From NCBI RefSeq assembly GCF_030517065.1, contig NZ_CP103950.1, positions 1,550,001 through 1,614,000 of the forward strand: 64,000 bases of DNA, in the 5' to 3' direction. Both the position numbers and the translations under genes were made by a program. The notes below the pieces were generated by a model. It searched no databases. It was given only the letters and a program-made list of their open reading frames with translations, and was not told the DNA's origin. Of the stretch, positions 34,721-46,456 are shown piece after piece; position 1 is the first letter of the stretch, and every line of letters starts with the position of its first letter. This DNA is from Riemerella columbina (GTDB taxonomy: Bacteria; Bacteroidota; Bacteroidia; Flavobacteriales; Weeksellaceae).

Positions 34721-35551
34721 TTACAATATTTTGAGCTCTAAATGGATCGCTTTACCAAAGAATTTCTTAGAGATTTTCTCAAAGTTTTTGGTTAAATCTG
34801 AGAGGTAAAATTGGGTCTCCACCCCTGCCGAACCATCATTGAGCAAGTTATTCTTCTCCAATGAAGTTCTAATATCATTCGCTACAATGCTCGGCGAGTC
34901 GATCACTCGGACTCTGTTGCCGTAGTACTGTTTTACCTCATCTATCAACAGTGGGTAATGGGTACAGCCCAAGATTAAAGTCTCAATATTTTTGAGTTTT
35001 TTATTGCTGAGATAATGGTAGAGAATGGCGTGCGTAATCGGATGGTTTTTAAAGCCTTCCTCTATGGCAGGCACCAACAGCGGCGTTGCCAACTCATCTA
35101 CCTTGATATATTTATTGTACTTGCGAATGCTTTTTCTATACACGCCAGAATTCACGGTGGCTTTGGTCGCAATAACACCCACATTCGTATGGATTTCATA
35201 CGCCACTTTCTCCGCCACAGGGTTAATCACATCAAAAACCAACGCTTGGTTGCCCACCAATTTTTTAACCTCTTTTAAGGCATTGGCGGTCGCAGTGTTA
35301 CAGGCAATCACAACGGCTTTGCAGTTTTGTTCCAACAAAAAAGAAGTGATTTTTTCAGAAAAACGGATAATCGCCTCCTTGGATTTATCCCCATACGGCA
35401 AGTGCTTGGTATCGCCAAAATAAATGATGCTCTCGTGAGGCATCTGCCTTTTAATTTCCTTAGCTACGGTCAGTCCGCCCACGCCAGAGTCAAACATGCC
35501 AATGGGCTGTTGCGGTGATAAATGCGAATAATGCTGATGTTTATTTTTCAA
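34721..35551 (-). CDS. murI: Glutamate racemase
   Basis: A 276-residue enzyme making D-glutamate for peptidoglycan. The start of the fold is GMFDSGVGGLTVAKEI near 18-33. The two catalytic Cys are in VIACNTATANAL near 86 and LGCTHYPLL near 196. YFGDTKHLPYGDKS is the usual substrate-loop sequence. It is cytoplasmic, and convergent with rsmD. The first start codon is used (MKNKHQHY), giving an 18-residue polar extension before the core. Confidence 0.97.
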   Translation of the reverse strand: MKNKHQHYSHLSPQQPIGMFDSGVGGLTVAKEIKRQMPHESIIYFGDTKHLPYGDKSKEAIIRFSEKITSFLLEQNCKAVVIACNTATANALKEVKKLVGNQALVFDVINPVAEKVAYEIHTNVGVIATKATVNSGVYRKSIRKYNKYIKVDELATPLLVPAIEEGFKNHPITHAILYHYLSNKKLKNIETLILGCTHYPLLIDEVKQYYGNRVRVIDSPSIVANDIRTSLEKNNLLNDGSAGVETQFYLSDLTKNFEKISKKFFGKAIHLELKIL

Positions 35552-35641
35552 AATAAAGCCTCTTTTGGTGCTGCAAAGGTAAACATTTTTAATGATATTT
35601 TGCCGATGATACGGTGTCTACAATGGAGGGACTCCCCTCAT

Positions 35642-36445
35642 TTAAGGCGTTTCTTTTTCATTTTGGTCAGCATCCATCAGGTGGTTATTTTTAAGGCGCT
35701 GCCGATAAACAGGGAAATATTTTTCAAAATAAACCTTTGCCACCTCGTACCTGCCTTGCTCCACCAAGGGGGACAACCGCTCCGAAGTGTAGACAAATTG
35801 TAAAAAATCATCAATATAATGTTGGGGAATTTTCTGATTGATGAAGTAGGCATCACCATAATATTTCCGAATGGCACTGGTGGTATTCAGCATTTTTTCA
35901 TACGCTTGCAAGCGCTGTTTCTTCTGTTGCTCGCCAGAAATCATATCATAAATGGTACTCAGATTAAAGCTCAGCCCTCCCCCAGCCAAAGCCACAGGAG
36001 CGTCTGGAAGGCTTTCGCCTTTGGGTTCTGGCAGGTTGAGTTTCCGCTTGATTTCCAATGCCGAATGTGGATTTTCCAATGCCAAAATATCTTTTTTAAG
36101 GATGCCACTGGGCTTAAATTTGGAAATTCTAACCTCCGCAATTTCCTTGTATGCCCACTCTAACGCGATAATGTTATGTTGAGATTGGAGCATCTCTGCG
36201 GTGACTTTCACATCTTTTCGCTCGGTGGATAGAGAGGTAAATCTGACCACATCGCCCAGCTGTGCCGCCACCGAAAACTGCCCTCTATAACCACTCAGCT
36301 GTGTTTTCTGCGTGGTCAAGTTGGTCACATAAACGGGATTAAAATAGGTATGGGCGCCCTCTTTAATCATCACCTCCCCTTGGAATTGCTGCGCCGAAAT
36401 GATGACGCTCCAGCACAACACCAATCCCCATAAGCGGTATTTCAT
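35642..36445 (-). CDS. Secreted protein with carboxypeptidase-regulatory-like domain
   Basis: A 267-residue exported protein. The signal peptide is MKYRLWGLVLCWSVIISAQ. The first 100 mature residues (FNPVYVTNLTTQKTQLSGYRGQFSVAAQLGDVVRFTS) have the pattern of the carboxypeptidase-regulatory-like beta sandwich common in Bacteroidetes surface proteins. The remainder is helical and charged with no recognised family. The frame is open 30 bases upstream, but the internal ATG places the signal peptide first. Function unknown, probably periplasmic. Confidence 0.7.
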   Translation of the reverse strand: MKYRLWGLVLCWSVIISAQQFQGEVMIKEGAHTYFNPVYVTNLTTQKTQLSGYRGQFSVAAQLGDVVRFTSLSTERKDVKVTAEMLQSQHNIIALEWAYKEIAEVRISKFKPSGILKKDILALENPHSALEIKRKLNLPEPKGESLPDAPVALAGGGLSFNLSTIYDMISGEQQKKQRLQAYEKMLNTTSAIRKYYGDAYFINQKIPQHYIDDFLQFVYTSERLSPLVEQGRYEVAKVYFEKYFPVYRQRLKNNHLMDADQNEKETP

Positions 36446-36568
36446 TTTAATCTTCAATTTCAATATTTCCTGCAAAAATAAAGGAAGTCGCCATAAAATA
36501 GCGTTAATTTTTTCACAAAATCAACGCTATAAAAGATTAAATAGAAGTTAAAATTAAACTGTAAAATT

Positions 36569-37177
36569 CTAATTCTGTATAGAGGTGGGCGCTGTTAGTG
36601 AGATGATCATATTTTTATGAACATTCTTTTTAGAAGCATAGACGGCGCCACATAATACGCCACTAAACTCATAATCGCCTTTTTCTATAACGATGCTGTT
36701 TTCACCTTGGGCAGGCACAGGGAGCTGGTAAAGCCCTTTCCCCTGAAGTTTCATCACTAAATTACATCCTGAATTATTCTTCACCAATACTATGGTTTGA
36801 CTATTGGTAGGATCGCTATCAAAGAGTTGGTTTAATAAACTGAGTGTTCTTTGGCTATGTTTAGCCTCATATTCGGTCATTAGTTTTTTAAATTCTTCAT
36901 CAGAAACCACCAATGAATTATTTTTCAAAGTCATATTAAACACTGGTTTAGGATATACCATAACCACGGATTTTTGCTTCATCCATTCTTTGCTTTTCAG
37001 AACTGCCAACTTTTGTTTAAGTAGAAATCGATTAGGGTCTGATAGACTCGTTTTTTGAATATAATTTTCGATTTCTGTAATGCTCTGACTCTCTAAAATC
37101 GCATTAACATTATTGTCTTGTGTTCCGCAACCCACTAAAATCATCATTACAAGCGGAAGAAAAAATTTTCTTTTCAT
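36569..37177 (-). CDS. Lipoprotein, unknown function
   Basis: A 202-residue protein with a lipoprotein signal, MKRKFFLPLVMMILVGC, with Cys17 in a LVGC lipobox. Residues 20-110 are helical and polar, and the C-terminal 70 residues are beta-rich with Gly/Asn turns (IVLVKNNSGCNLVMKLQGKG), perhaps a small sandwich domain. It may belong to a flavobacterial DUF family (DUF6759 is a possibility), but this is uncertain. It is flanked on both sides by genes on the same strand with gaps of about 80-120 bases. Confidence 0.72.
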   Translation of the reverse strand: MKRKFFLPLVMMILVGCGTQDNNVNAILESQSITEIENYIQKTSLSDPNRFLLKQKLAVLKSKEWMKQKSVVMVYPKPVFNMTLKNNSLVVSDEEFKKLMTEYEAKHSQRTLSLLNQLFDSDPTNSQTIVLVKNNSGCNLVMKLQGKGLYQLPVPAQGENSIVIEKGDYEFSGVLCGAVYASKKNVHKNMIISLTAPTSIQN

Positions 37178-37255
37178 TTACTATTGTTTATTAGCCTCGC
37201 AAAAATAATAGAATACGCGACATTTTACAAGTGTTTTTGCCATTATTTTTTATTT

Positions 37256-38860
37256 TTAAAATTGAGCTAAAATGCCCCAATGGATTTTGGTGTCTTTAAA
37301 TCTAAGTGGCTCTCCAAAGGCTGTCCCGTTAGAAATCTGAAAACTCATAATGCCCAATGGTAATTTGATCCTAAACCCTGTGCCGATACTATAAAGCCGA
37401 ATGGCGCGATCAAAAGAAGGATTTTGCAAATGTGCCAATTGCGTAAACACATCAAAAAAAGCTTGATTGCCAATTAAATAGCGGTATTCAGCGCTGCCAT
37501 AAGCATAAAACTGTGCCAACAAGCTGTTTTCATTAAAACCTCGGAGGGAATTCCAACCGCCCAGCCTCAGCATCTCATTGACAGACAGTTGCTCAGGTGT
37601 GCTGATGCCTACCATTTCGGCTTTAACATTGAGAAAATGCCGCCCTTTCAACCGAATATTATGCTCCCCAAAGACCTCATAATATTGCTGTCCAAAGTGC
37701 TGCTCCGCATCCATATCTTGCATCTGAAGCGCCGAAGCTTCGGCTTTTACTTTCGTTTGATAGAGCAAGAGTTCATACGGGCTATTTTGTTCAAATTCAT
37801 ACCAAAGTCCAACGCCTTTTTTATTAAAATTCTTGGCTGTGGTCCGCTCTTGAAGCGCCGAGGACAACTCAAAATGCCCTTTCAACCCAATTTTATGCTG
37901 ATTTTGCCATTGGTAATAGAGGCTCGGCTGGATTTTAACATTCGCAAAAGTGGAATCTTGTCGGAAAATATTCATCTGAAACTGCGCCCCCACATCAGAA
38001 TTTAAGATATACGGCAATTCCGTTTCTAAGTTGAAAGTCTGTCCGCCATTCGGGTTTTTCTGCCAGAAGAAATGCACGGTTTCAAAAGCATTAAAGATAT
38101 TTTTAAAGTTAAAATTAAGGCTTCCCGTTAGGCTTATTTTCTCGGAATCATTATTGCCAAAGCCCAAAACACCATCAAAATAATTGGCTTTTTTCTTTTT
38201 TAAGAAAAGGAACACCTGCGTAGAATCTGCCGTAAAAAGCGTTTGCGGCGACCGCTCCAAAGCCACAAACTGATGATTTTGGAAGACTTTCATGATCTTC
38301 TCTAAAGCTTGAGGCTCATAAGTTTTGCCCACAAACTGGCGTTCTAAATTCTTAACCACGCGTTTAGGCAGGCGCTCGTAACCTCGTATTTGAAAGCCAT
38401 CTATCGTTCTCTTTTCGGTCTTTACCAATGAGATTTTAACCTCTGGCACCTCATCTTTCATCCGCAAATATTGGGTTTTCACGCGGCTAAACGCATAGCC
38501 TTCATCAATATATTTTTGGTTGATTTGATGTTTTAAAGCCTCTAAATTCGGTGTAAAATAGGGCGTAGGAAATTGCAGTTTCTCCATTATTTCTGGAGAG
38601 AAAACCACCCAAGCTTGGTTATAATTTTTCCCTTTATCATACAGAATTTCAATCTGTTCAGGCTTCTGCTCTACCCTAAGCACCTTGGCAAAATAATAAT
38701 GCTGTTCCACCAAAGAATCTAAAAATTGAGCCGCAGCGAGAGAATCTTTTCTCAACACTTTTTGCTGGGTTTCTTGGTCTATCAGCACCATAGGCAATTG
38801 CTGTGTTTTCGCCCAAACACTACACAAAATCAGGAAAATAAGCCTTATTTGCTTTATCAT
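37256..38860 (-). CDS. BamA/TamA-like outer membrane protein
   Basis: A 534-residue exported protein. The signal peptide is MIKQIRLIFLILCSVWAKTQ. The N-terminal 200 residues contain one or two POTRA-like units (IDGFQIRGYERLPKRVV near 155-170). A 16-strand-type barrel follows (FDGVLGFGNNDSEKISLTGSLNFNF and so on), ending in the GLAPH-like conserved strand MLRLGGWNSLRGFNENSL and YSIGTGFRIKLPLG. It is shorter than the essential BamA (five POTRAs), so it is more like TamA or a dedicated secretion pore; its client is unknown. It begins two bases after the SDR stop, so the two are co-expressed. Confidence 0.83.
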   Translation of the reverse strand: MIKQIRLIFLILCSVWAKTQQLPMVLIDQETQQKVLRKDSLAAAQFLDSLVEQHYYFAKVLRVEQKPEQIEILYDKGKNYNQAWVVFSPEIMEKLQFPTPYFTPNLEALKHQINQKYIDEGYAFSRVKTQYLRMKDEVPEVKISLVKTEKRTIDGFQIRGYERLPKRVVKNLERQFVGKTYEPQALEKIMKVFQNHQFVALERSPQTLFTADSTQVFLFLKKKKANYFDGVLGFGNNDSEKISLTGSLNFNFKNIFNAFETVHFFWQKNPNGGQTFNLETELPYILNSDVGAQFQMNIFRQDSTFANVKIQPSLYYQWQNQHKIGLKGHFELSSALQERTTAKNFNKKGVGLWYEFEQNSPYELLLYQTKVKAEASALQMQDMDAEQHFGQQYYEVFGEHNIRLKGRHFLNVKAEMVGISTPEQLSVNEMLRLGGWNSLRGFNENSLLAQFYAYGSAEYRYLIGNQAFFDVFTQLAHLQNPSFDRAIRLYSIGTGFRIKLPLGIMSFQISNGTAFGEPLRFKDTKIHWGILAQF

Positions 38861-38861
38861 T

Positions 38862-39677
38862 TTAATCCATTTGATTGTACTTGCGCATCAGTTTTTCATA
38901 AAACCTTTGAGGCAATAGCCATTTGAGAGGCACGCCTATTTTCTGTCCCAATTTACCATAATAATAATGGGGCTTCCACGATTTTTTCTGGAGCAACTGC
39001 TCTATATATTGGGCGACCGCTTCTGGCGGCGTGCCTTGGTCTACATGGGCGTTCATCAGGGCGTAGACCTTTTCAAACAAACTCTGGTAAGCGGGTGATA
39101 CCTGAGATTTCACACGGTGGTCTGCAATATTGGTTTTTATGTCGCCTAAATGTAGCGCGCAGACTTGCACCTGCCATTGGGCAACCTCATAGCGCATCGC
39201 TTCGGTTACCTTATCCAAAGCGGCTTTAGAGGCTGAATAAAAACCTCTAAACGGCAAGCCCATCTCTGAGCCAATGCTGGAAATATTGATAATTTCGCCA
39301 CGCTGCTGGGTTCTCATCGTGGGCATTACAGCACTCATCATCTGCACTGCTCCCACCAGATTAAGGTTGAACAGTTTTAAAATATCGGCTTTGGTGGCAT
39401 CTTCCACAGCGCCCACCATACCCATTCCTGCATTGTTGATGAGAACATCTATCCGCTGTTCTTGGGTTAAAATCTGCTGCACTGCCTCTGTAATTTGCTG
39501 TTGCTCGGTGACATCTACAGAAATGGAGGTCCAAAATTCAGAGTGGGTGGGCGTGCGGCTGAGCCCATAGACACGATGCCCTTTCTTTCCAAAATAATCT
39601 GCCAATGCCTTCCCTATTCCTGCTGAAGTGCCTGTAATGATGATGACTTTTTGCTGTGGTGATTCCATAAAACCCAA
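38862..39677 (-). CDS. Short-chain dehydrogenase/reductase
   Basis: A 271-residue classical SDR. The cofactor loop TGTSAGIGKAL lies near residues 16-26, NNAGMG near 88, the catalytic Ser in INISSIGSE near 138, and the Tyr-Lys pair in YSASKAALDKV near 155. The C-terminal helix is basic. The substrate is unknown; lipid or sugar ketones are common for this subgroup. It is directly coupled to the BamA-like gene. Confidence 0.9.
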   Translation of the reverse strand: MGFMESPQQKVIIITGTSAGIGKALADYFGKKGHRVYGLSRTPTHSEFWTSISVDVTEQQQITEAVQQILTQEQRIDVLINNAGMGMVGAVEDATKADILKLFNLNLVGAVQMMSAVMPTMRTQQRGEIINISSIGSEMGLPFRGFYSASKAALDKVTEAMRYEVAQWQVQVCALHLGDIKTNIADHRVKSQVSPAYQSLFEKVYALMNAHVDQGTPPEAVAQYIEQLLQKKSWKPHYYYGKLGQKIGVPLKWLLPQRFYEKLMRKYNQMD

Positions 39678-39712
39678 TTTTTCTATGCAAGAATAAGCAT
39701 TTTAGCACAAAT

Positions 39713-39743
39713 AAAAAAACGACTCACTTAGTGCAAGCCGTTT
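39713..39743 (-). terminator. Terminator after yidC
   Basis: Minus strand: AACGGCTTGC and GTGAGTCGTT arms (with G-U pairs) around a short loop, then seven T. Confidence 0.75.
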
Positions 39744-39763
39744 TTAAATCAGAAAATGGAAAA

Positions 39764-41557
39764 TTATTTCTTATTTTTTCGCTGTTGTTCTTGCAATCTT
39801 TGTTGCTCTTGTGCCTTCTCCATCATCTCTCTCATTCTCTTTTGGAATTTGCCTTCTTTTTTAGGTTTCGCCTTGTTGGCTTGGATCTGAGCATGGATTT
39901 TCTTTTCATCTAAAATCACATATTTAATCACTAAGATAATCAAAATATTGATGGCATTAGACACGAAATAATACCACGATAATCCCGATGCTGCCGAGTT
40001 AAGGAAGAAGAAGAACATCAGTGGGAAGATGTACATCAATGGTTTCATATTCGGCATACCTTCTTGGGTTGGCTGTTGCATATTACCTGCCGTCATCATC
40101 GTATAGATCAGCACTACCGCTGTACACGCCAACGCAAATAAACTGATGTGCTCACCCAAAAATGGAATGTGGAATGGCAGTTTTATAATATCATCATAAG
40201 CGGTAAGGTCTGTTGCAAACCAGAAACTTTTTCCCCTTAAATCCAACATATTCGGGAAGAAACGGAACAAGGCATAGAAAATCGGGATCTGCAATAATGC
40301 TGGCAGACAGCCCGCCAACTGGTTAACGCCCGCCTTTCTATACACCGCCATTACTTCTTGTTGCTTTTTCATTGGGTCGGCATCTTTGTACTTGGCGTTG
40401 ACCTCCTCTATTTCTGGGCGGATCACACGCATCATCGCACTGAGTTTGTGCTGTTTATAGGTAATCGGTGACAATACAATTTTCACAAGAATCGTCATCA
40501 AGAATATTACCCAACCTGCAGCAATGCCCCACGAGGATATCATATTATACATTGGAATGAAAATCCAACGGTTAACGGTACCGATAAACGACCAGCCTAA
40601 TGGCAATATTTCATCAAAGTTTTTGTTGTAGGTTTTTAGTAAATCTAAATCCAAAGGCAAGAAATACCAAGTGAAGTTTTGGTTAAATTCTCCAGAAGCC
40701 AGCTCCAATTGTCCATCAAAGTTGAACTTCTTCAAATACTCGCCTTGCTCTATCATGTCTTGGTTTCCTTTTGAGTTTTTGAAACCTTGTTTCGCCTCTA
40801 TAATCGGAGCGAAGAATTGTTGTTTTATCGCTAACCAATTGAGGGTTTCATCAGGTTCTTCCAGCGTCGTTCTCGCATCATAATCGGTGCTTTTGTATTG
40901 GTTAAAAGCGTATACAAACTCTGTGTGCTGTTGCTCCTGAGCTCTTCCTTTTTCAAACTCTCTTGGGGAGTAATTCCAAAGAAAATCTGCCTTATTGCCA
41001 GAAACAATCTGCGAAAGCCCCTGCGTAGCCACCTGAAAATCAACTTGATAATTAGAAAGCGTGTAAATATACTGGAGCTTAGCGCCATTGAATGCGGCGG
41101 TCATTTTCACGATGTTCCCTTGAACTTCTGGGGTAAAAATTAAATCTTGGGTGTTGATGATTTTCCCCGTTTTATCCTTAAACTGAAAGCCGTAGGAAGA
41201 ATTATTATTGTTGATGAGATACAACGGCAAATCATCTCGGTTGGTTTTGGGGTTATACGCCTTATATTGCGCCATCATCACTGATGAAATCTGCCCACCA
41301 AGGGTATTAAACGCCACTGTGATTTTATCATTTTTGAGCTCCACCGTTTTAATTTCGGAGGCTGCCACCGCTGTGTTCAGGTTTTTAGCCGTGGTAGGCT
41401 GCACCGATTTTGGCGATTGGGTTTGTTCCGTTTTGGTCTGTGGTTGCTCCTCTGATGATTTGTTCTGGAAGTAGAACATCACCCCGAAGAGAAAAAGCGT
41501 CAAAAAGATAAACCCTAAAATTTGATTTTTATCTATTCCGTTATTTTGTTGCATCAT
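39764..41557 (-). CDS. yidC: Membrane protein insertase YidC
   Basis: A 597-residue insertase of the Bacteroidetes type. A transmembrane helix near 12-30 is followed by a large periplasmic beta domain (about 60-340). Five conserved core helices follow (RWIFIPMYNMISSWGIAAGWVIFLMTILVK, then LPALLQIPIFYALFRFF). A Lys/Arg/Gln-rich cytoplasmic tail (about 560-597) probably contacts ribosomes. It is downstream of pyrG on the same strand, the usual order in this group, but separated by a possible terminator. Confidence 0.97.
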   Translation of the reverse strand: MMQQNNGIDKNQILGFIFLTLFLFGVMFYFQNKSSEEQPQTKTEQTQSPKSVQPTTAKNLNTAVAASEIKTVELKNDKITVAFNTLGGQISSVMMAQYKAYNPKTNRDDLPLYLINNNNSSYGFQFKDKTGKIINTQDLIFTPEVQGNIVKMTAAFNGAKLQYIYTLSNYQVDFQVATQGLSQIVSGNKADFLWNYSPREFEKGRAQEQQHTEFVYAFNQYKSTDYDARTTLEEPDETLNWLAIKQQFFAPIIEAKQGFKNSKGNQDMIEQGEYLKKFNFDGQLELASGEFNQNFTWYFLPLDLDLLKTYNKNFDEILPLGWSFIGTVNRWIFIPMYNMISSWGIAAGWVIFLMTILVKIVLSPITYKQHKLSAMMRVIRPEIEEVNAKYKDADPMKKQQEVMAVYRKAGVNQLAGCLPALLQIPIFYALFRFFPNMLDLRGKSFWFATDLTAYDDIIKLPFHIPFLGEHISLFALACTAVVLIYTMMTAGNMQQPTQEGMPNMKPLMYIFPLMFFFFLNSAASGLSWYYFVSNAINILIILVIKYVILDEKKIHAQIQANKAKPKKEGKFQKRMREMMEKAQEQQRLQEQQRKNKK

Positions 41558-41573
41558 AATGATTATTTTACAT

Positions 41574-41595
41574 AAAGAAAAGGGAGAGGCTCCCT
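41574..41595 (-). terminator. Possible terminator between pyrG and yidC
   Basis: Minus strand: AGGGAG, CCT loop, CTCCCT, then TTTTCTTT. It is a short stem, so strength is uncertain. Confidence 0.5.
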
Positions 41596-41648
41596 AAAAT
41601 TTCGGACTGCGAATTTAAGTTTTTTTTGATAATTAACCGTTATTTTCG

Positions 41649-43376
<1,728 letters not shown>

Positions 43377-43421
43377 TCAAAATGCAAAACAGTGGCTTTA
43401 ATGTCTTTATAAAGTAAAAAT

Positions 43422-44114
43422 TTAATCTAACTGATAAACTACGCGCACGCTGGCTTCAAATTTAATTTTCTTAAACTCCGTGTCTATCGGTTCTGGTGGT
43501 GCAGGCGAGGCTTGGGTGTATTCTTTTCGCATCATCATATTGGCTGCCACAGGCGTATAGTAAACACTTTCATCTACCATATGGATGGCTTTTCCTAACT
43601 TTTGACCCAATGGTTTTACCATATTTTCTGCTATTTTGTGAGATTTCGCCACTGCCATCGCTTTGAGGGTCATCAGCAATTCTTCAGCTTTGGAATATTC
43701 CACTTTAGAAATGTACACATTAGAAATCCCCTGTTGCTCCAAGCCCATCAGCACTTTTCCAGCCGTTACGGCATCTCTCACCAATAGGTTATAGCGTTTT
43801 TGCTTCACCACATTTTGACCTCTTAAAAAATAGCTTTGATAATTGCTCCCCAAAGATTGCAGTGATAGATCCTTCTTCACCTCTATGCCTAAAGATTTTA
43901 GCACCTTCTCTAAACGCTGCTCCTGCTCTTCCACAGAAATCCGATTTTTGCTATCCGCTTCGTTGAGTAGAATATTGAGGTAAATACGGTCTGGGATGAC
44001 CATAGAATCTGCTTTTGCCGAGGTTTCTAAATACGGCTGATCTATAAAATTTTTCTGTGCCAGCATCCATTGTCCCACCAAAAGAATGCCTAATAAAACC
44101 AATTTTCTCATCAT
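43422..44114 (-). CDS. SIMPL-domain (DUF541) periplasmic protein
   Basis: A 230-residue exported protein. The signal peptide is MMRKLVLLGILLVGQWMLAQ. The body has the SIMPL pattern of repeated beta-alpha units (RIYLNILLNEAD, NYQSYFLRGQNVVKQKRYNLLVRD, GISNVYISKVEYSKAE). The family forms barrel-like oligomers in the envelope and has been linked to oxidative stress, but its role is unclear. It is divergent from recA, with 189 bases between the starts. Confidence 0.85.
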   Translation of the reverse strand: MMRKLVLLGILLVGQWMLAQKNFIDQPYLETSAKADSMVIPDRIYLNILLNEADSKNRISVEEQEQRLEKVLKSLGIEVKKDLSLQSLGSNYQSYFLRGQNVVKQKRYNLLVRDAVTAGKVLMGLEQQGISNVYISKVEYSKAEELLMTLKAMAVAKSHKIAENMVKPLGQKLGKAIHMVDESVYYTPVAANMMMRKEYTQASPAPPEPIDTEFKKIKFEASVRVVYQLD

Positions 44115-44252
44115 TTCTTAATTTTTAATATTGATATTTAAATCATCACCAAATAATGTGCCGTAGATCAAAAGTACTTTTATCCAAAGGAAATCTGCAC
44201 TGATTATATCTCATTATTAATCAGAACTTTATATTTATTTATTAGAAAATTA

Positions 44253-44283
44253 TTGCTTACCAATATTTATTTTTGTAATTTTG
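44253..44283 (+). promoter_or_regulatory. Promoter of recA
   Basis: TTG at 44253-44255, 20 bases, then TAATTTTG at 44276-44283, 20 bases before the ATG. No LexA-type operator was recognised. Confidence 0.75.
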
Positions 44284-44303
44284 GAGTTCAATTATTTTTA
44301 GCA

Positions 44304-45344
44304 ATGGCAAAAACAGATAAAAAGGAAATCAACCCGATTGAAGATAAAAAAAAGGCGTTAGCCGCCGTATTAGAGAAATTAGACAAAGCTTATGGTAAAG
44401 GCACCGTGATGAAATTAGGCGACGGTATTGTGGATAACAATATTGAAGTGATTTCATCTGGCTCGTTAGGTTTAGACTTGGCATTGGGCGTTGGTGGCTA
44501 CCCTAAGGGGAGAATTGTAGAAATCTACGGTCCTGAATCTTCAGGAAAAACCACCCTCACGCTACACGCCATCGCCGAGGCTCAAAAGTCAGGTGGTGTA
44601 GCCGCTTTTATTGATGCTGAGCACGCTTTTGATATGAGCTATGCCGAAAGATTGGGCATCAACTTACAAGAATTGATCATCTCTCAGCCTGATAATGGCG
44701 AGCAAGCGCTGGAAATCGCCGATAACCTCATTCGCTCTGGCGGTGTAGATATCGTGGTGATAGACTCCGTGGCGGCATTGACCCCAAAAGCTGAAATTGA
44801 TGGCGATATGGGAGATTCTAAAATGGGACTCCACGCCAGATTGATGTCGCAAGCGCTGAGAAAGCTGACCAGCTCTATTTCTAAAACCAAATGTACGGTG
44901 ATTTTCATCAACCAATTGAGGGATAAAATTGGCGTAATGTTCGGAAGTCCTGAAACGACCACAGGCGGAAATGCTCTAAAATTCTATGCTTCGGTGAGAA
45001 TTGACATCCGCAGACAGTTGAGCGACACTGGAAAAATCAAGGACAAAGCAGGTAATGTTATCGGTAACCGCACCCGTGTGAAAGTGGTTAAAAATAAAGT
45101 AGCACCGCCATTCAAAAGTGCCGAATTTGATGTGATGTATGGCGAAGGGGTTTCTAAAACGGGTGAGATTTTAGATGTTGCCACAGAATTAGGTATCATC
45201 AGCAAAAGTGGATCTTGGTTCAGCTACGGCGATACCCGCTTAGGACAAGGACGAGACACGATAAAAGAGCTCATCAAAGACAATCCAGAACTCGCCGAAG
45301 AGCTGGAACAAAAAATTAGAGAACAACTACAAGCTAAAAAATAA
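44304..45344 (+). CDS. recA: RecA recombinase
   Basis: A 346-residue strand-exchange protein. The Walker A is [10 protein letters not shown] near residues 75-84, Walker B lies in [12 protein letters not shown] near 150, and loop L2 lies near the [21 protein letters not shown] segment near 215-235. The C-terminus is short and acidic, as usual. The frame is open 51 bases upstream from a TTG, but that TTG is the -33 promoter box, so the ATG giving [11 protein letters not shown] is the start. A strong terminator follows. Confidence 0.98.
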   Translation: MAKTDKKEINPIEDKKKALAAVLEKLDKAYGKGTVMKLGDGIVDNNIEVISSGSLGLDLALGVGGYPKGRIVEIYGPESSGKTTLTLHAIAEAQKSGGVAAFIDAEHAFDMSYAERLGINLQELIISQPDNGEQALEIADNLIRSGGVDIVVIDSVAALTPKAEIDGDMGDSKMGLHARLMSQALRKLTSSISKTKCTVIFINQLRDKIGVMFGSPETTTGGNALKFYASVRIDIRRQLSDTGKIKDKAGNVIGNRTRVKVVKNKVAPPFKSAEFDVMYGEGVSKTGEILDVATELGIISKSGSWFSYGDTRLGQGRDTIKELIKDNPELAEELEQKIREQLQAKK

Positions 45345-45349
45345 GTTCA

Positions 45350-45377
45350 AAAACCTCCTAAAATAGGAGGTTTTTTG
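45350..45377 (+). terminator. Terminator after recA
   Basis: AAACCTCCTA, short A-rich loop, TAGGAGGTTT, then T run, about ten bases after the stop codon. Confidence 0.9.
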
Positions 45378-45550
45378 GTTTTTGCAACAAGCGTTTGAGA
45401 ATTGTTTGGGAAAATTGGGCAGAAGAGAGCGGTTTTAAATCCTTTCACTGGAAAGAGAAAAGCACGCCCGCTTCTCTACCTTATAATTATGTCCAAAAAT
45501 TGATGAAAAAATAAAATTTTATTTTTTCTATAAGCAAAAAATCTTTAACC

Positions 45551-45578
45551 AAGAGCGGCTACTTCCTCAGCCGCTCTT
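45551..45578 (-). terminator. Hairpin overlapping the stop codon of the enoyl-CoA hydratase gene
   Basis: Minus strand: AAGAGCGGCT, eight-base loop, AGCCGCTCTT. One arm contains the TAG stop. The following T run is displaced by about 7 bases, so terminator strength is uncertain. Confidence 0.5.
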
Positions 45579-46320
45579 TTATTTTTTGGATGTTGGCTTT
45601 GGCGGTGTCTTCTAAAACGAGGCTGGCACTCATTTCTATGCGTTGAGGCATCAGAGCATCAAAGTGCGAAGTTCCCTGCCACGCCATCTCTTTTAGGTAA
45701 GCCAGCGCTTGAGCACTACGCCCCGAAAGCTGAGCCAAAAAGCCTTCTATATGGGTATCCATCTCCTCTATAGAATCGCTGAGGTGGTGATAAACATTGT
45801 AGCGCTCTGCCCATTCTGCCGTTCTAAACTCCGCATCTATTGCCATTGCCATCAGTTGTGAAGCCCCAATTTTACGCTCCACATAAGGACCAATCACAAA
45901 GGGACCAATCCCCAAATTGATTTCCGTTAAAGCCATAGCTGCCGCCTTAGTCGCAAAACAATAGTCCGCTGCACAAGCGATGCCCACACCGCCACCTGTT
46001 ACCTTGCCTTGCACCCTTACCACCACGATCTTTCCGCAAGTTCTCATCGCGTGGAGAACCTTAGCAAAACCGCCAAAAAACCGCTTAGAAGTTTCAAGAT
46101 CTTCAATGGCTAAAAGCTCATCAAAGCTGGCACCTGCACAAAAAGCTCGCTCACCCACGGACTTGATTAGTAAAGCTTTCACCTCTGTTTTAGCGGCTTC
46201 TTGCTGTATGGTGGTCGCCAATCGCTCCAAAATATCCCCTGGCAAGGCGTTACTTTTTGGCGTCCCGAAGGTAATTTCGGCTATAGAATTTTTAATCTCT
46301 GCGCTTACAAATGCTTCCAT
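45559..46320 (-). CDS. Enoyl-CoA hydratase/isomerase family protein
   Basis: A 253-residue crotonase-fold protein. The oxyanion-hole regions are visible in RAFCAGASFDEL near residues 58-69 and in VRVQGKVTGGGVGIACAADYCFA near 100-122. Glu in LTEINLGIGP near 132 is a candidate catalytic residue. Candidates include a hydratase of fatty-acid or amino-acid breakdown; substrate cannot be read from sequence. It stands alone between recA and radA, and is divergent from radA. Confidence 0.87.
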   Translation of the reverse strand: MEAFVSAEIKNSIAEITFGTPKSNALPGDILERLATTIQQEAAKTEVKALLIKSVGERAFCAGASFDELLAIEDLETSKRFFGGFAKVLHAMRTCGKIVVVRVQGKVTGGGVGIACAADYCFATKAAAMALTEINLGIGPFVIGPYVERKIGASQLMAMAIDAEFRTAEWAERYNVYHHLSDSIEEMDTHIEGFLAQLSGRSAQALAYLKEMAWQGTSHFDALMPQRIEMSASLVLEDTAKANIQKIKERLRK

Positions 46321-46456
46321 TTTATACTTGATTATTTATGAGCCACTAAGATAATATTTTTTTGCGAATAGAAACTGCCATTGCCAGACCATAAAGCAAA
46401 AAATAAGAATTTTATTTTGTAACTTGCACCTGTTTAATCTCAATTTTAATTCTAAA